Source: Chryseobacterium sp. FP211-J200 (GTDB lineage: Bacteria; Bacteroidota; Bacteroidia; Flavobacteriales; Weeksellaceae). Taken from it: a stretch of 64,000 bases of DNA. Below the pieces are notes generated by a model that did no database searches, was not told where the DNA came from, and saw nothing but the letters and a program-made list of their open reading frames with translations. A program made the translations under genes and the position numbers. Shown in pieces: positions 44,872 through 52,825 of the stretch. Location: the NCBI RefSeq assembly GCF_001643375.1, contig NZ_LSHB01000004.1, positions 47,891 to 111,890 of the forward strand, in the 5' to 3' direction. The first letter of the stretch is position 1, and the number at the start of each line of letters is the position of its first letter.

Positions 44872-45544
44872 TTAAATAGTTGGAATTGTTCCACCGTCGA
44901 TGATATATTCTGTTCCGGTGAGATAATTGGCTCTCGGCGACACCAGAAAACCTACAAATTCGGCAATTTCTTCTGGCTCAGCTGGTCGTCCCATCGGGAT
45001 TCCGCCCAAAGCATCCATTACGCTTTTCGTAGCTTCTTCGATGGTGGGATTGGAACTTTCAGCGATTCGTTCCATCATTCTGACGGATGATTCTGTCATG
45101 ATCCAGCCTGGCGAAACGGTCAAAACCCGAATGCCTTTGGACGAAACTTCTTTGGATAGACCTTTGCTGTAATTGATGAGACCAGCTTTTGCGGCAGCGT
45201 AAGGTAATGTCGAGTCGTAAAGTGGCAATCTACCTTGGATAGAGGCGATGTGAATGATCACGCCACTTTTTTGCAGGAGCATTTGGGGTAAGAATTCCCG
45301 GTCCAATCTGATGGGTGCCAGAAGATTGACATTAAGGCTATGTTCCCAGTCTTCAGCTGAGGTCGGCAGAAATGAAATGTAAGTTTTCTGTTTCCGTTTC
45401 GGGTCTGTTTCTTGCTGTGATGATAACTATTGCGCCAGCTTTCAGAAGTCTTTCTGCGGTTGCTTTTCCTGCACCTTTTGTGCCTCCTGTTACCAAAGCG
45501 ATCTTGCCCGATAACTCATTGTTGAAATTAAATTCTTGTACCAT
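44872..45544 (-). pseudogene. SDR oxidoreductase inactivated by an internal deletion
   Basis: The first part (ATG at 45544) reads the Rossmann start KIALVTGGTKGAGKATAERL and ends HFISADLS followed by TGA at 45353-45355. In another frame the protein resumes at once with AEDWEHSLNVNLLAPIRLD and continues through IIHIASIQGRLPLYDSTLPYAAAKAGLI (catalytic Ser, Tyr, Lys) to IIDGGTIPTI. A normal SDR has about 35-40 more residues between these two points, including the NNxG motif, so roughly 110 bases are missing and the frame is changed. This is a deletion, not a single-base error. The neighbouring regulator and NTF2-like gene are intact. Confidence 0.85.
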
Positions 45545-45581
45545 TGCTTTATTTTTGTACAAATTTCTGACATACTTCAAC

Positions 45582-45641
45582 ATTGCACAATTACGGAAAT
45601 ACGATTCATATAGGGAACAATTTTTCCCCTATTGCACAATT
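45582..45641. promoter_or_regulatory. Candidate operator of the HxlR regulator: direct and inverted repeats
   Basis: ATTGCACAATT occurs at 45582-45592 and 45631-45641, 49 bases apart, and between them lies GGGAA-N6-TTCCC (45613-45628). All fall between the divergent SDR and HxlR genes, and the second direct repeat abuts the HxlR promoter. This is the expected place for an HxlR dimer site. Confidence 0.5.
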
Positions 45642-45654
45642 TGGAACATAGGTT

Positions 45655-45662
45655 TAATTTTG
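45655..45662 (+). promoter_or_regulatory. -7 element touching the HxlR start codon (TAATTTTG)
   Basis: TAATTTTG ends 5 bases before the ATG at 45668, so the mRNA is probably leaderless and the second ATTGCACAATT repeat would cover the promoter. Confidence 0.5.
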
Positions 45663-45667
45663 CTTCT

Positions 45668-46051
45668 ATGTATGAGAGAAAGATTTTACCCAACCTGAAC
45701 TGCGGTCTCGATCTGATCGGCGAAGTGCTCTATGGCAAATGGAAGATCCGTTTGTTATGGTTTATCAATGAAGGTCATCTGAGGCCAAGCGAACTGCAAC
45801 GTAAGATTCCCGATGCGACAAGGCGTGTTCTGAATATTCAGCTGAAGGAATTGGAAGAGCACGAGTTGGTTTCGAAGGTCATTTATCCGGTGGTTCCTCC
45901 AAAAGTAGAGTACAGTTTAACAGATTTTGGAAAGACCTTGATCCCGGTCATTTCAGTTCTTGGCAATTGGGGCGACGAGAATGGAGAGCGTCTGCAATCC
46001 GTCATTATGAAAAGATATACTTCCGAAAGTTCTGAGAAGGATGAGTTATAA
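45668..46051 (+). CDS. HxlR-family transcriptional regulator
   Basis: 127 residues from MYERKILP. The HxlR fold is clear: LNCGLDLIGEVLYGKWKIRLLWFI, with Cys at the usual redox position, HLRPSELQRKIPDATRRVLNIQLKELEEHELV for the recognition helix, and a wing with YPVVPPKVEYSLTDFG. It is divergent from the deleted SDR gene and probably controls it and itself. The annotated upstream extension of the frame is rejected because it contains the -7 element. The target gene being dead, the regulator may be an orphan. Confidence 0.88.
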   Translation: MYERKILPNLNCGLDLIGEVLYGKWKIRLLWFINEGHLRPSELQRKIPDATRRVLNIQLKELEEHELVSKVIYPVVPPKVEYSLTDFGKTLIPVISVLGNWGDENGERLQSVIMKRYTSESSEKDEL

Positions 46052-46077
46052 AAAACCGCTCTGTCACTAGCGGTTTT
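46052..46077. terminator. Terminator after the HxlR gene
   Basis: An AAAACCGCT / AGCGGTTTT stem with an 8-base loop; the A and T flanks allow action on both strands. Confidence 0.75.
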
Positions 46078-46096
46078 CGTTATTCAAATTCAACGC

Positions 46097-46693
46097 TTAT
46101 TTGTAAGTTTTAGATAGGTCTCTCTTTCTGTAATTGGTCAGATACATTCCTTTATCAGAGTTTTTTGAAAAATTTCCGCTGAGCTCCCAAAGGTAACGGG
46201 CCTTGGCTCTTGCAGCTTCATTGCTGAAGTTTTCGTACTCAATTCTGTAGATGGAGCTGAAGAGGCGAGAACGCCCAACGCCGTGGTGGCAATGTATCAG
46301 AACAGGATAATTCTTGGGGTCATCCATGATCTTTAGAAACTTTTTGACGGTACTGTCTTGTGGGATCTGGTCGGTAGGCAGATTGAAATAATGGACACCT
46401 GCGATCTTGTCGATTGCATTTTCTTCCGCACTAACCTGTTTTTTGGTTTCGGGGTTCAGTTCTGTACGTTCGAGACCATCACGCAGATCGATCACTGTTT
46501 TGATGTGGTTTTCACCTAAGACCTCGGGCAATTTTTCGGGAGCGATGACGCCGGAATTGTAGACTTTATTTTCTGATATCGTTACCAGATTGTACCGCAC
46601 TTTTTTCTGATAAAAAGCAAAACCGGCAATCAATACTAAGACAGTGGCTACTACAATTAATGTTCTTTTGAGTGCTTTGCTTTTGAAATTCAT
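46097..46693 (-). CDS. Membrane-anchored dual-specificity/tyrosine phosphatase-like protein
   Basis: A 198-residue protein. A hydrophobic segment at about 10-28 anchors it, with the catalytic domain outside the cytoplasm. The phosphatase signature is VLIHCHHGVGRSR with Cys135 and Arg141 (CX5R); TVIDLRDG (about 66-73) and LPTDQIP (about 106-112, possible general acid Asp) fit the DSP fold of the 'fused DSP-PTPase/phosphatase' group. Substrates may be lipids or phosphosugars rather than proteins. No partner is adjacent. Confidence 0.85.
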   Translation of the reverse strand: MNFKSKALKRTLIVVATVLVLIAGFAFYQKKVRYNLVTISENKVYNSGVIAPEKLPEVLGENHIKTVIDLRDGLERTELNPETKKQVSAEENAIDKIAGVHYFNLPTDQIPQDSTVKKFLKIMDDPKNYPVLIHCHHGVGRSRLFSSIYRIEYENFSNEAARAKARYLWELSGNFSKNSDKGMYLTNYRKRDLSKTYK

Positions 46694-46772
46694 GCGGTTG
46701 TAAGGAGTAAGGTTTGAAAGTTACGAAGATACTTTTTTCGATTGAATTCAAATTTACCAATTAATTCTTACT

Positions 46773-47228
46773 TCAATTAGTCAGTTTAATGATGCTTTCA
46801 ACTTTCTCGGTTTCAATATCGAAAGATACTGTTTCTCTGTTGTAGATGGGGCTGTCAACGCCGTGAACAATGGTCTTGTCAAACGATTGGAGGTCAAGAA
46901 CTCGGAAGGTCTTCGAATAAATTTTAAGTTCTCTGTGTTTCACGTCAACGATTCCAAGTTGCTGAATTGTCCCTTTGGCTGGGTCACGTTTCCATATTGG
47001 GATGGCAATCAGTTGTGCATCTGTATGCCAGACAGGCGGTCCGCCACACCAGTTATGGACTTTGACTTTTTCACCATTACCTTCTAGGCAGCACGGTCCA
47101 CCCAGAGGCGCACCCATGGCAATCTCATTCAAATCATAATAGACCAATTTGGATAAAAGGTTTGGTGAAGCAAGTTCTTTGTCGGTATTGTGAAAATTCC
47201 AGGGGTTGGGATGTAGATGATCTGCCAT
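46773..47228 (-). CDS. Hypothetical protein
   Basis: A 151-residue soluble protein without a signal. It begins MADHLHPNPWNFHNTDKELAS and has a Gly/Cys/Pro-rich middle, GAPLGGPCCLEGNGEKVKVHNWCGGPPVW, which could bind a metal. The second half is beta-rich. I do not recognise a family. A DUF6630-like gene precedes it by 16 bases on the same strand and arr comes before that, so a shared transcript is likely. Confidence 0.7.
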   Translation of the reverse strand: MADHLHPNPWNFHNTDKELASPNLLSKLVYYDLNEIAMGAPLGGPCCLEGNGEKVKVHNWCGGPPVWHTDAQLIAIPIWKRDPAKGTIQQLGIVDVKHRELKIYSKTFRVLDLQSFDKTIVHGVDSPIYNRETVSFDIETEKVESIIKLTN

Positions 47229-47244
47229 TTTGACTTTGTACTTA

Positions 47245-47826
47245 TTATTTAAGTTTTAAAAAAAGCGCTGCAACTTCATGATGTTTTTCCAGCGGAACAG
47301 CCGTGAAAACATAACTGTCCGAATCTATATCAAGGATCTCCAAAGAATAATCCATTGGTTTTAGTTCATCGTCATTGATTTTAGCAAGGACTTCTGAGGT
47401 GTCGAGACTGTCATATTTCAATTCTTCCGAAAGGGTCGTATAGTTTTTAACCTTCATGATCCTGTTGATTGCAAACCGGATTTCACCTTCGTCTTCCTTC
47501 CAATCTATTTCTGCCATTTGATCTTGATCTTGTAGCGTGTCTATCAATACAAATTTTGGTGTCAATAAGGCATCATCTGGAAAAGTAAGGCCACGGTCGG
47601 ACAGTATGAACTCATCATTTTCATCATAAAATGATCGGGGATCTTCGAAGGCTTGTTTTAATTTCAATTTCAAATCGGTTTGTAAAGATTCTGAAACCAC
47701 GATCTGATGGACCACATTTTCGTAAGTCTTCACATCAGGTTGTTTATCGGCAAAGGATTTGTCGGTCACACTCTGCGCTTTTTCGTCTTGATTTTTTTGT
47801 CCAAATAATTTTGAGAAAAGTCCCAT
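47245..47826 (-). CDS. Hypothetical protein, possibly DUF6630-like
   Basis: 193 residues, soluble, acidic. The N-terminus MGLFSKLFGQKNQDEK is amphipathic. The rest (VLIDTLQDQDQMAEIDWKEDEGEIRFAINRIM, YSLEILDIDSDSYVFTAVPL) resembles a small alpha/beta domain found in many Bacteroidota and related to DUF6630. The function is unknown. It is placed between arr and a hypothetical gene with short gaps on the same strand. Confidence 0.65.
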   Translation of the reverse strand: MGLFSKLFGQKNQDEKAQSVTDKSFADKQPDVKTYENVVHQIVVSESLQTDLKLKLKQAFEDPRSFYDENDEFILSDRGLTFPDDALLTPKFVLIDTLQDQDQMAEIDWKEDEGEIRFAINRIMKVKNYTTLSEELKYDSLDTSEVLAKINDDELKPMDYSLEILDIDSDSYVFTAVPLEKHHEVAALFLKLK

Positions 47827-47853
47827 AAGGATATGCTTTATGAATTATGTTGT

Positions 47854-48291
47854 TTATTCGTCGTTTAGCGAATCGATTCCTTCGGTACTAAGTTTTTCCA
47901 AAGCTTCTTTCATAGCCTTTACCTTATCTTCTGAATGGCCTTTCCAAATGGTCAATTCACCTACCACCCGAAAAGGTGCTGTTGACCGGTAAGATTTAGT
48001 CGGGTTGCCTGGAGATTTTCTGTCATTGAGATCGGGATCGTCCTCGATTTCGCCCATTGGTTCCACCAGATCGATTCTCCCACGGCCTTCGCCTACTGTC
48101 AATTCTGCGCCCCAAATCGCGGCGTCCAAAGTGGAACTGAGAAAAATGTACTTGGCATTTTTTCTTTTCGCGAAGTTGGAGTTATTGCCAGGTTCTATCA
48201 AGTCACCCAATGTGAGGCCGGCCTTTGTCCCGTGGAAATAGGTTTGGGGAAAAGGAGTTGGACTTTGCTCTCTAGTTTTACGCGCTTCCAT
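47854..48291 (-). CDS. arr: NAD(+)--rifampin ADP-ribosyltransferase
   Basis: A 145-residue Arr enzyme. Nearly the whole family pattern is visible: YFHGTKAGLTLGDLIEPG, NNSNFAKRKNAKYIFLSSTLDAAIWGAEL, RGRIDLVEPMGEIEDDPDLND, PGNPTKSYRSTAPFRVVGELT. The His/Tyr/Asp residues implicated in NAD binding and catalysis are in these blocks. Arr moves ADP-ribose from NAD+ to the C23 hydroxyl of rifamycins and so inactivates them in the cytoplasm. It is the recognisable resistance gene in this window. It lies in a same-strand run of hypothetical genes, without integron or insertion sequence next to it. Confidence 0.93.
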   Translation of the reverse strand: MEARKTREQSPTPFPQTYFHGTKAGLTLGDLIEPGNNSNFAKRKNAKYIFLSSTLDAAIWGAELTVGEGRGRIDLVEPMGEIEDDPDLNDRKSPGNPTKSYRSTAPFRVVGELTIWKGHSEDKVKAMKEALEKLSTEGIDSLNDE

Positions 48292-48313
48292 TATTAAAAT
48301 TCATTTAATTTAA

Positions 48314-49684
48314 TTAATCGCCGCCACCACAACCGCCGCAGCTGCTGCATGAACTTCCACAGCTGCTTCCACAAGATGATCCGGAGCTTCCGCTGTCATT
48401 TCCAAACTGGTCATTCTTTTCTTTGTAACTGATCACTGGGATAAAAGCTGCTGTCAACACGGCTGAACCCATCAGGAAATACTGCCACTGCCAATCGTCT
48501 TTCACAGGCCATTTTGGTAATATGTCTGTTTTGTACAGGTTCGGGATGGTTTGGGTACATAGCATTTTGGTAAGTCTGTTCAAATATGAAATAATCAAGA
48601 CGGTCAAAATAAGCGTCACCATTAAAATTTGAAGTACAGGTCTTTCTCTCATGATGCCGGTTGTAAGTCTAGTGATTCCTAGCATTAGGACAATGGTCAA
48701 AATACCAAAGTTCATGTAAAACAAGTTCCCAAATTTCTTCGACTTATTCAAATATTTCTTAAATGCATCCATACATTTGGCGGTATTCCAGAATATAGGT
48801 TTGTTCAATAGTTGCCTTAATAAGGCGGGATAAGATGGTCTTCCCAGCTCACCTAACACGGCGACGGTCTGAAGTTGCTCTTTAAAACTTGCGTTATCGG
48901 GGTTGATGAGGCCAATGGTTCTATCCGGGTTGATATAGATCGTGTTGTTGTCTATCATTTCGTTGACGGTTCCATTGATGATGTGGTTGAGCTTCTGTGT
49001 TTTGAGGTAAACAAGTTCATAAGGTTTCAGATGATAGACAAATGAATCTTTATCAAATCCTGTCAATATGTTTCTCAGCTGATTTCGATTGTAAAACTCA
49101 AGTCCGGCAAATGCTAAGAGGCATAAAGCTATAAATCCGATGACGAAATAAGGGTTGTGAATCTCCACATAGATGGGGCTCAGTAGAAAATAACAAGGCG
49201 CTATCAGGGCAATGAAACCAAGGGTGCCAAACACCAGAAAGGTTCTTATTTTAAATTTGGCTTTATCCAGATTCAGGCTTTCAAACATACCTTGATATTC
49301 CCAGATGCCTTTGGGTTGTTCACCGAAGACTGATGTGTACAGTTCCTGGGTCCTTTCCTTGGCTTGTCTGAATTTCGCAAATTCCTCTCTGTTATGTGTT
49401 GATGGAATGTGCTGAATCTGTTTTCCGATCAAGGTACAGAAACTCGAGTAAGATTGTGTGAAGATCAAATGCTGATGCCAAACAGTATCTACAATTTCAG
49501 ACGGCGAAACCATCATCTCCGAGGTTGCTGCCAGATACATAAACTTCCTGTATTCCAAAATGGCAAGTTCCGTAAACGCTTTCGTCCAGTAGTTTTCGTT
49601 GGCAAGGCGCGTTGTAAATCCATATTCACTAGGTGGATCATCAAAATCAAATTGTAGTATGTGGTCCCAAAGTTCTTTGTCCAT
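48314..49684 (-). CDS. TIGR04222-like membrane protein with a Cys/Ser/Gly-rich tail
   Basis: A 456-residue protein. The N-terminal part has VDTVWHQHLIFTQSYSSFC, a motif of glycine-rich-domain (GRDP) proteins. Two membrane segments lie near 150-195, a soluble block of 60-70 residues follows, then two or more segments (about 320-375) and a last one near 410-430. The C-terminus is a striking repeat of GSSCGSSC-type units ending in CGGCGGGD. This tail and layout fit TIGR04222. The role is unknown; cysteine clusters could bind metal or be lipidated/crosslinked. It overlaps no gene and precedes arr by 22 bases. Confidence 0.8.
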   Translation of the reverse strand: MDKELWDHILQFDFDDPPSEYGFTTRLANENYWTKAFTELAILEYRKFMYLAATSEMMVSPSEIVDTVWHQHLIFTQSYSSFCTLIGKQIQHIPSTHNREEFAKFRQAKERTQELYTSVFGEQPKGIWEYQGMFESLNLDKAKFKIRTFLVFGTLGFIALIAPCYFLLSPIYVEIHNPYFVIGFIALCLLAFAGLEFYNRNQLRNILTGFDKDSFVYHLKPYELVYLKTQKLNHIINGTVNEMIDNNTIYINPDRTIGLINPDNASFKEQLQTVAVLGELGRPSYPALLRQLLNKPIFWNTAKCMDAFKKYLNKSKKFGNLFYMNFGILTIVLMLGITRLTTGIMRERPVLQILMVTLILTVLIISYLNRLTKMLCTQTIPNLYKTDILPKWPVKDDWQWQYFLMGSAVLTAAFIPVISYKEKNDQFGNDSGSSGSSCGSSCGSSCSSCGGCGGGD

Positions 49685-49729
49685 AGAGAATTTTAGTTGA
49701 TGGATAGTCTAATGATATCAGGTGAGGTG

Positions 49730-49921
49730 CTACTTCTCCGCACCCTTCCGATAGTTCCTCACCAGCACAGCGACCGCAAACAAAAAAGTGACAGCGTAGA
49801 GAATTGACAAGGCAGGCTTCTCAACCGTCATTGTTTTAAAATCGATTTGTTTGTACAATGCGGCACCAACAATGATGGCAACGATACTCATCGTGAATAT
49901 TGGGGCTTTGCTGTTTTCCAT
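49730..49921 (-). CDS. Small two-helix membrane protein
   Basis: 63 residues with two hydrophobic helices (IFTMSIVAIIVGAALYKQI and LSILYAVTFLFAVAVLV) and a basic tail NYRKGAEK. Unknown function. It lies 45 bases upstream of the TIGR04222-like gene on the same strand and may be co-expressed. Confidence 0.6.
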   Translation of the reverse strand: MENSKAPIFTMSIVAIIVGAALYKQIDFKTMTVEKPALSILYAVTFLFAVAVLVRNYRKGAEK

Positions 49922-49985
49922 AGTTTTAAATATTAGTTTTCAAGTGGTTTTTTATGTCACTAAAATAACAATTATTTCTGACAGG

Positions 49986-50603
49986 TCACTTTTCGCTGAT
50001 AGAAATCAATCTGTTATTTCGTAGATCAAAAGTAATGGTCTTATTCGGTCCGCCGTAGAAAATGGTAATGGCTATGGTAGTGTCTGTCTCAGATCTCAGA
50101 AGGAGATCCTTTGCCTCGCTGATCTTCAATTCAGGGTTCAGTTGTGTCTCAAACTTGACATCGATTTTGTCTTTTCTAAAAGCTTCGAGTTGCATTTCGG
50201 TACATTCCAGTATCTTTTTCTCCAATAATCCATGTTTCTCTATCACTTCCAGCCAAGGGTAAACCATGACACCATAACCAACAATCTGTCCGCGGTATTT
50301 TTCATTCAGGTCTTTGTCTATTCTCAAGCCAGCTGAGGTCATGGACAGGATGAAGGTGTAAAACGGCAATCCCATTGGGATGATACTAAGGATCAATGCC
50401 ACGATCATCAAGCCCAAAAATACTTTAGCCAATATCTTTTTCCAGAATACAACTATGACGACCAGACTCATCAAAAACCAAAGCCAAAACAACAGAATAT
50501 CACTGTAATATCCCGCTAGACTGATCTGGTAATGATAATACGCAACACAATCCGCCACTAGCAAAACGGACAACAAGATGAAGATGTAAACACTTGCTTT
50601 CAT
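49986..50603 (-). CDS. Membrane protein, unknown function
   Basis: 205 residues. The first 90 hold three hydrophobic segments (ASVYIFILLSVLLVADCVAY, LFWLWFLMSLVVIVVFW, KVFLGLMIVALILSIIP). The rest is soluble, with KIDVKFETQLNPELKISEAKDLLL and TIAITIFYGGPNKTITFDLRNNRLI forming beta strands. No named family. It is the first of a run of same-strand accessory genes. Confidence 0.65.
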   Translation of the reverse strand: MKASVYIFILLSVLLVADCVAYYHYQISLAGYYSDILLFWLWFLMSLVVIVVFWKKILAKVFLGLMIVALILSIIPMGLPFYTFILSMTSAGLRIDKDLNEKYRGQIVGYGVMVYPWLEVIEKHGLLEKKILECTEMQLEAFRKDKIDVKFETQLNPELKISEAKDLLLRSETDTTIAITIFYGGPNKTITFDLRNNRLISISEK

Positions 50604-50680
50604 AGGTTGAATTGGGATTAAGTTTTACAAGCTTTTGACTTTTATGAAATACTAAAATACCAATTATTTCCTACAGCTGA

Positions 50681-51847
50681 TTACTTTGAAGCTGAATTGG
50701 CCTTCACAGTTTTCAGCCAACTTTGATAGATCGGGTACCAAACGCGGTCGCCATTGGATCCGTTACAAAGGACAATGATTCCGCTCTTTGTAGCAAGGTC
50801 TAAAAACAATCCGGCGCTCCAGCCCACATTCTCACCCGTATGACCGATGGTTCGGAACTCTTCATATTTCATAAACCGATATCCCAATCCACTTTCACCT
50901 TCATTGGAGGAAGGGAGGACAGGTGTTTCCATCAGTTGGATGGTCTTTGGTTTCAAAACTTGATTCAATTGTTTAGGATTTTGCGTGATGGACAGTTCTG
51001 CAAAATGAGCCAGATCTGTGATTGTGGTTTGCAGTCCGGCTGCTGCTTTTTCGGTAAAGATCCTATTTTTTACAGGGTTGCCCAGCTCGTCGTAGGCGGT
51101 GGCTGAGTTTTTCATCATCTCTTCTGTCCATTCGTAACTGGTGTTTTTCATTCCCAATGGCAGAAAGATATTTTGCTTCATATAGCTAGAAAAATCCTGT
51201 TTGGTTTTCTCTTCCATAAGCAGTTGTGCTAATGTGTAGCCACCGCCAGAATATTCCCATTTGGTTCCAGGCTCACTGGCGAGGTGTACTGTTTCGCCAT
51301 TCCGTTTGGTTTTCCCGTTAAGAGATTCTTCCAGACTTAGGAGTTTCGTCCCTTGATCCGACCCGCCATAGCCGTGAACAGAAAGTCCTGCTGTATGACT
51401 TAAGATACGCCTCAATGTTACTTTTGATTTATCAAATTCAGAGTCAGGCAGATGCCAACGGGTAAGAAATGGGTCTACGGGATCATCCAGTTTTACGAGA
51501 CCCTTCTCTGCCAGTTGTACAAAACCCCACGCAGAAACCAACTTGGAAACAGAACCGACATTGAAGATCGTTTCCGGTGTCACAGGCTTTTTGCTTGCCA
51601 GATCTGCATAGCCTATGGATTGTATCGAGGCAACCTTTCCATCTCGGATCACCGCTACGGCGATGCCAGGAACATAATGTTTCACTGTAAGTTCCTTGCC
51701 CAATTTTTCAATTTCGTGATAGAGTGGCTCGGTCTTGTAAATGTTGGTGGTCTGTCCTATCTTCTTGGTTGAGCAGGACAGCATTGTCAAACTTATTAGT
51801 AGAAAGACAGTGGCGAGATTAACTTTTGAATGAATGTTATTTGTCAT
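50681..51847 (-). CDS. Beta-lactamase-fold serine hydrolase, lipoprotein
   Basis: 388 residues with a lipoprotein signal (lipobox SLTMLSC). The class C-like fold has the nucleophile motif S-x-x-K in IFNVGSVSKLVSAWG, the YxN-like YSGGGYTLAQLL, and the third motif GHTGENVGWSAGLFLD. It probably acts in the periplasm or on the outer membrane as a D-aminopeptidase, esterase or carboxypeptidase; a drug-resistance role cannot be claimed from the sequence. A second, different member lies at 55363-56811. Confidence 0.87.
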   Translation of the reverse strand: MTNNIHSKVNLATVFLLISLTMLSCSTKKIGQTTNIYKTEPLYHEIEKLGKELTVKHYVPGIAVAVIRDGKVASIQSIGYADLASKKPVTPETIFNVGSVSKLVSAWGFVQLAEKGLVKLDDPVDPFLTRWHLPDSEFDKSKVTLRRILSHTAGLSVHGYGGSDQGTKLLSLEESLNGKTKRNGETVHLASEPGTKWEYSGGGYTLAQLLMEEKTKQDFSSYMKQNIFLPLGMKNTSYEWTEEMMKNSATAYDELGNPVKNRIFTEKAAAGLQTTITDLAHFAELSITQNPKQLNQVLKPKTIQLMETPVLPSSNEGESGLGYRFMKYEEFRTIGHTGENVGWSAGLFLDLATKSGIIVLCNGSNGDRVWYPIYQSWLKTVKANSASK

Positions 51848-51966
51848 AATTTAGACGGTCTGCTATTATCTTTAAAGTGTTGAAAATCAATCTTATAATT
51901 TGGTTATCAAATGTCCGAAATAATATCAATCTAAAGTAATAAAATTCTCAATGATTAATTTCTCCT

Positions 51967-52104
51967 TCAATCAGTTTGAGTTGTTTTTCGTAACAGAGCT
52001 GAGAAAAATCTATCGGCAACCATCATCGTCATGAAAACTCCGATCATTAATTCGAAAAGATGATCTGCCACACCAGTAAAATCTGCGAGATTAAAAAAAA
52101 CTAC
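51967..52104 (-). pseudogene. Possible gene remnant
   Basis: On the minus strand an open stretch reads FNLADFTGVADHLFELMIGV and ends RKTTQTD plus TGA. It has protein-like composition with a hydrophobic helix but no start codon, and begins next to an 8-base T run. It is probably the tail of a lost gene. The family is not recognised. Confidence 0.3.
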
Positions 52105-52208
52105 TTACCCTCAAAAAACTTTACTGCCTCCAAAATATTCTGATCCTGCATCGTATCATCAAAATTATCCTGCTTCGATTTTTCATAGATTTTTAAAGTT
52201 GAGATCAA
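52101..52208 (-). pseudogene. 36-codon frame after the SMI1/KNR4 gene, probable remnant
   Basis: TTG at 52208 (overlapping the SMI1/KNR4 stop in another frame) opens ISTLKIYEKSKQDNFDD and ends ILEAVKFFEGK, then TAG. The composition looks like a real C-terminal helix. It could be a C-terminal extension of the SMI1/KNR4 gene reached by a frameshift, or the tail of another gene. Confidence 0.35.
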
Positions 52209-52687
52209 ACTACAAATCGGTCTTCAGGAACAAGTCCATTGAAAAAATCTTGAAAGCTATCGGCGATATGGACCTCATCTCCACGTTCCACATCGATCCA
52301 TTTTACAGTAGGTTCCGTACTACCGCGGTAATCTAATGTGATCCACCAGTGTCCTTCACCGGTGAGTAAGACCTGTCTTTCCGGAAGTCCCCATTCGTTT
52401 GTCAGGTAAGGGGTTTGCAGTATATTAAGTGCCGTATCCACCGAGTGATCTGTCACGATACCAAACATGTCGGATAGCGGGATGTGATCTTCTGCCCAAG
52501 AGGTTTTTTCTATCATCGGAAATGCAAAGCCTTTGGTATATCCGCCATTTTGCAGACGTAACAGTTCTACGAACAATGCAGGAAGTTTGACATCCAGACC
52601 TTTTTCGGCACTGGCAAGCATTTCGTCTGTCAGCGGAGGGTGGTTGTAGGAATTATGGTCCCAGAATTCTGATTGATTGATGCTCAC
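52205..52687 (-). CDS. SMI1/KNR4 family protein
   Basis: A 160-residue protein of the SMI1/KNR4/SUKH superfamily. The hallmark blocks are LTDEMLASAEKGLDVKLPALFVELLRLQNGGY, WGLPERQVLLTGEGHWWITLDYRG, TVKWIDVERGDEVHIADSFQDFFNGLV. SUKH proteins are common immunity proteins against polymorphic toxins and also occur alone. No toxin gene is seen beside it. A frame with coding character continues past its stop in another phase. Confidence 0.85.
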   Translation of the reverse strand: MSINQSEFWDHNSYNHPPLTDEMLASAEKGLDVKLPALFVELLRLQNGGYTKGFAFPMIEKTSWAEDHIPLSDMFGIVTDHSVDTALNILQTPYLTNEWGLPERQVLLTGEGHWWITLDYRGSTEPTVKWIDVERGDEVHIADSFQDFFNGLVPEDRFVV

Positions 52688-52769
52688 AGTTTTGGTGTTT
52701 TTTTAAGTTGCATTTATTTTCTTGCTAAGCTTCCCAAATATCTGAATAATCAGTTGAACTTCAAAACAA

Positions 52770-52791
52770 AAACCGCTTACAAAAGCGGTTT
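52770..52791 (-). terminator. Terminator for the minus-strand genes ending at 52826
   Basis: An AAACCGCTT / AAGCGGTTT stem with a 4-base loop; on the minus strand a T run follows. Confidence 0.75.
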
Positions 52792-52825
52792 AAAAGTTTA
52801 TCGATGCATTTCAGATGCGATTCTA

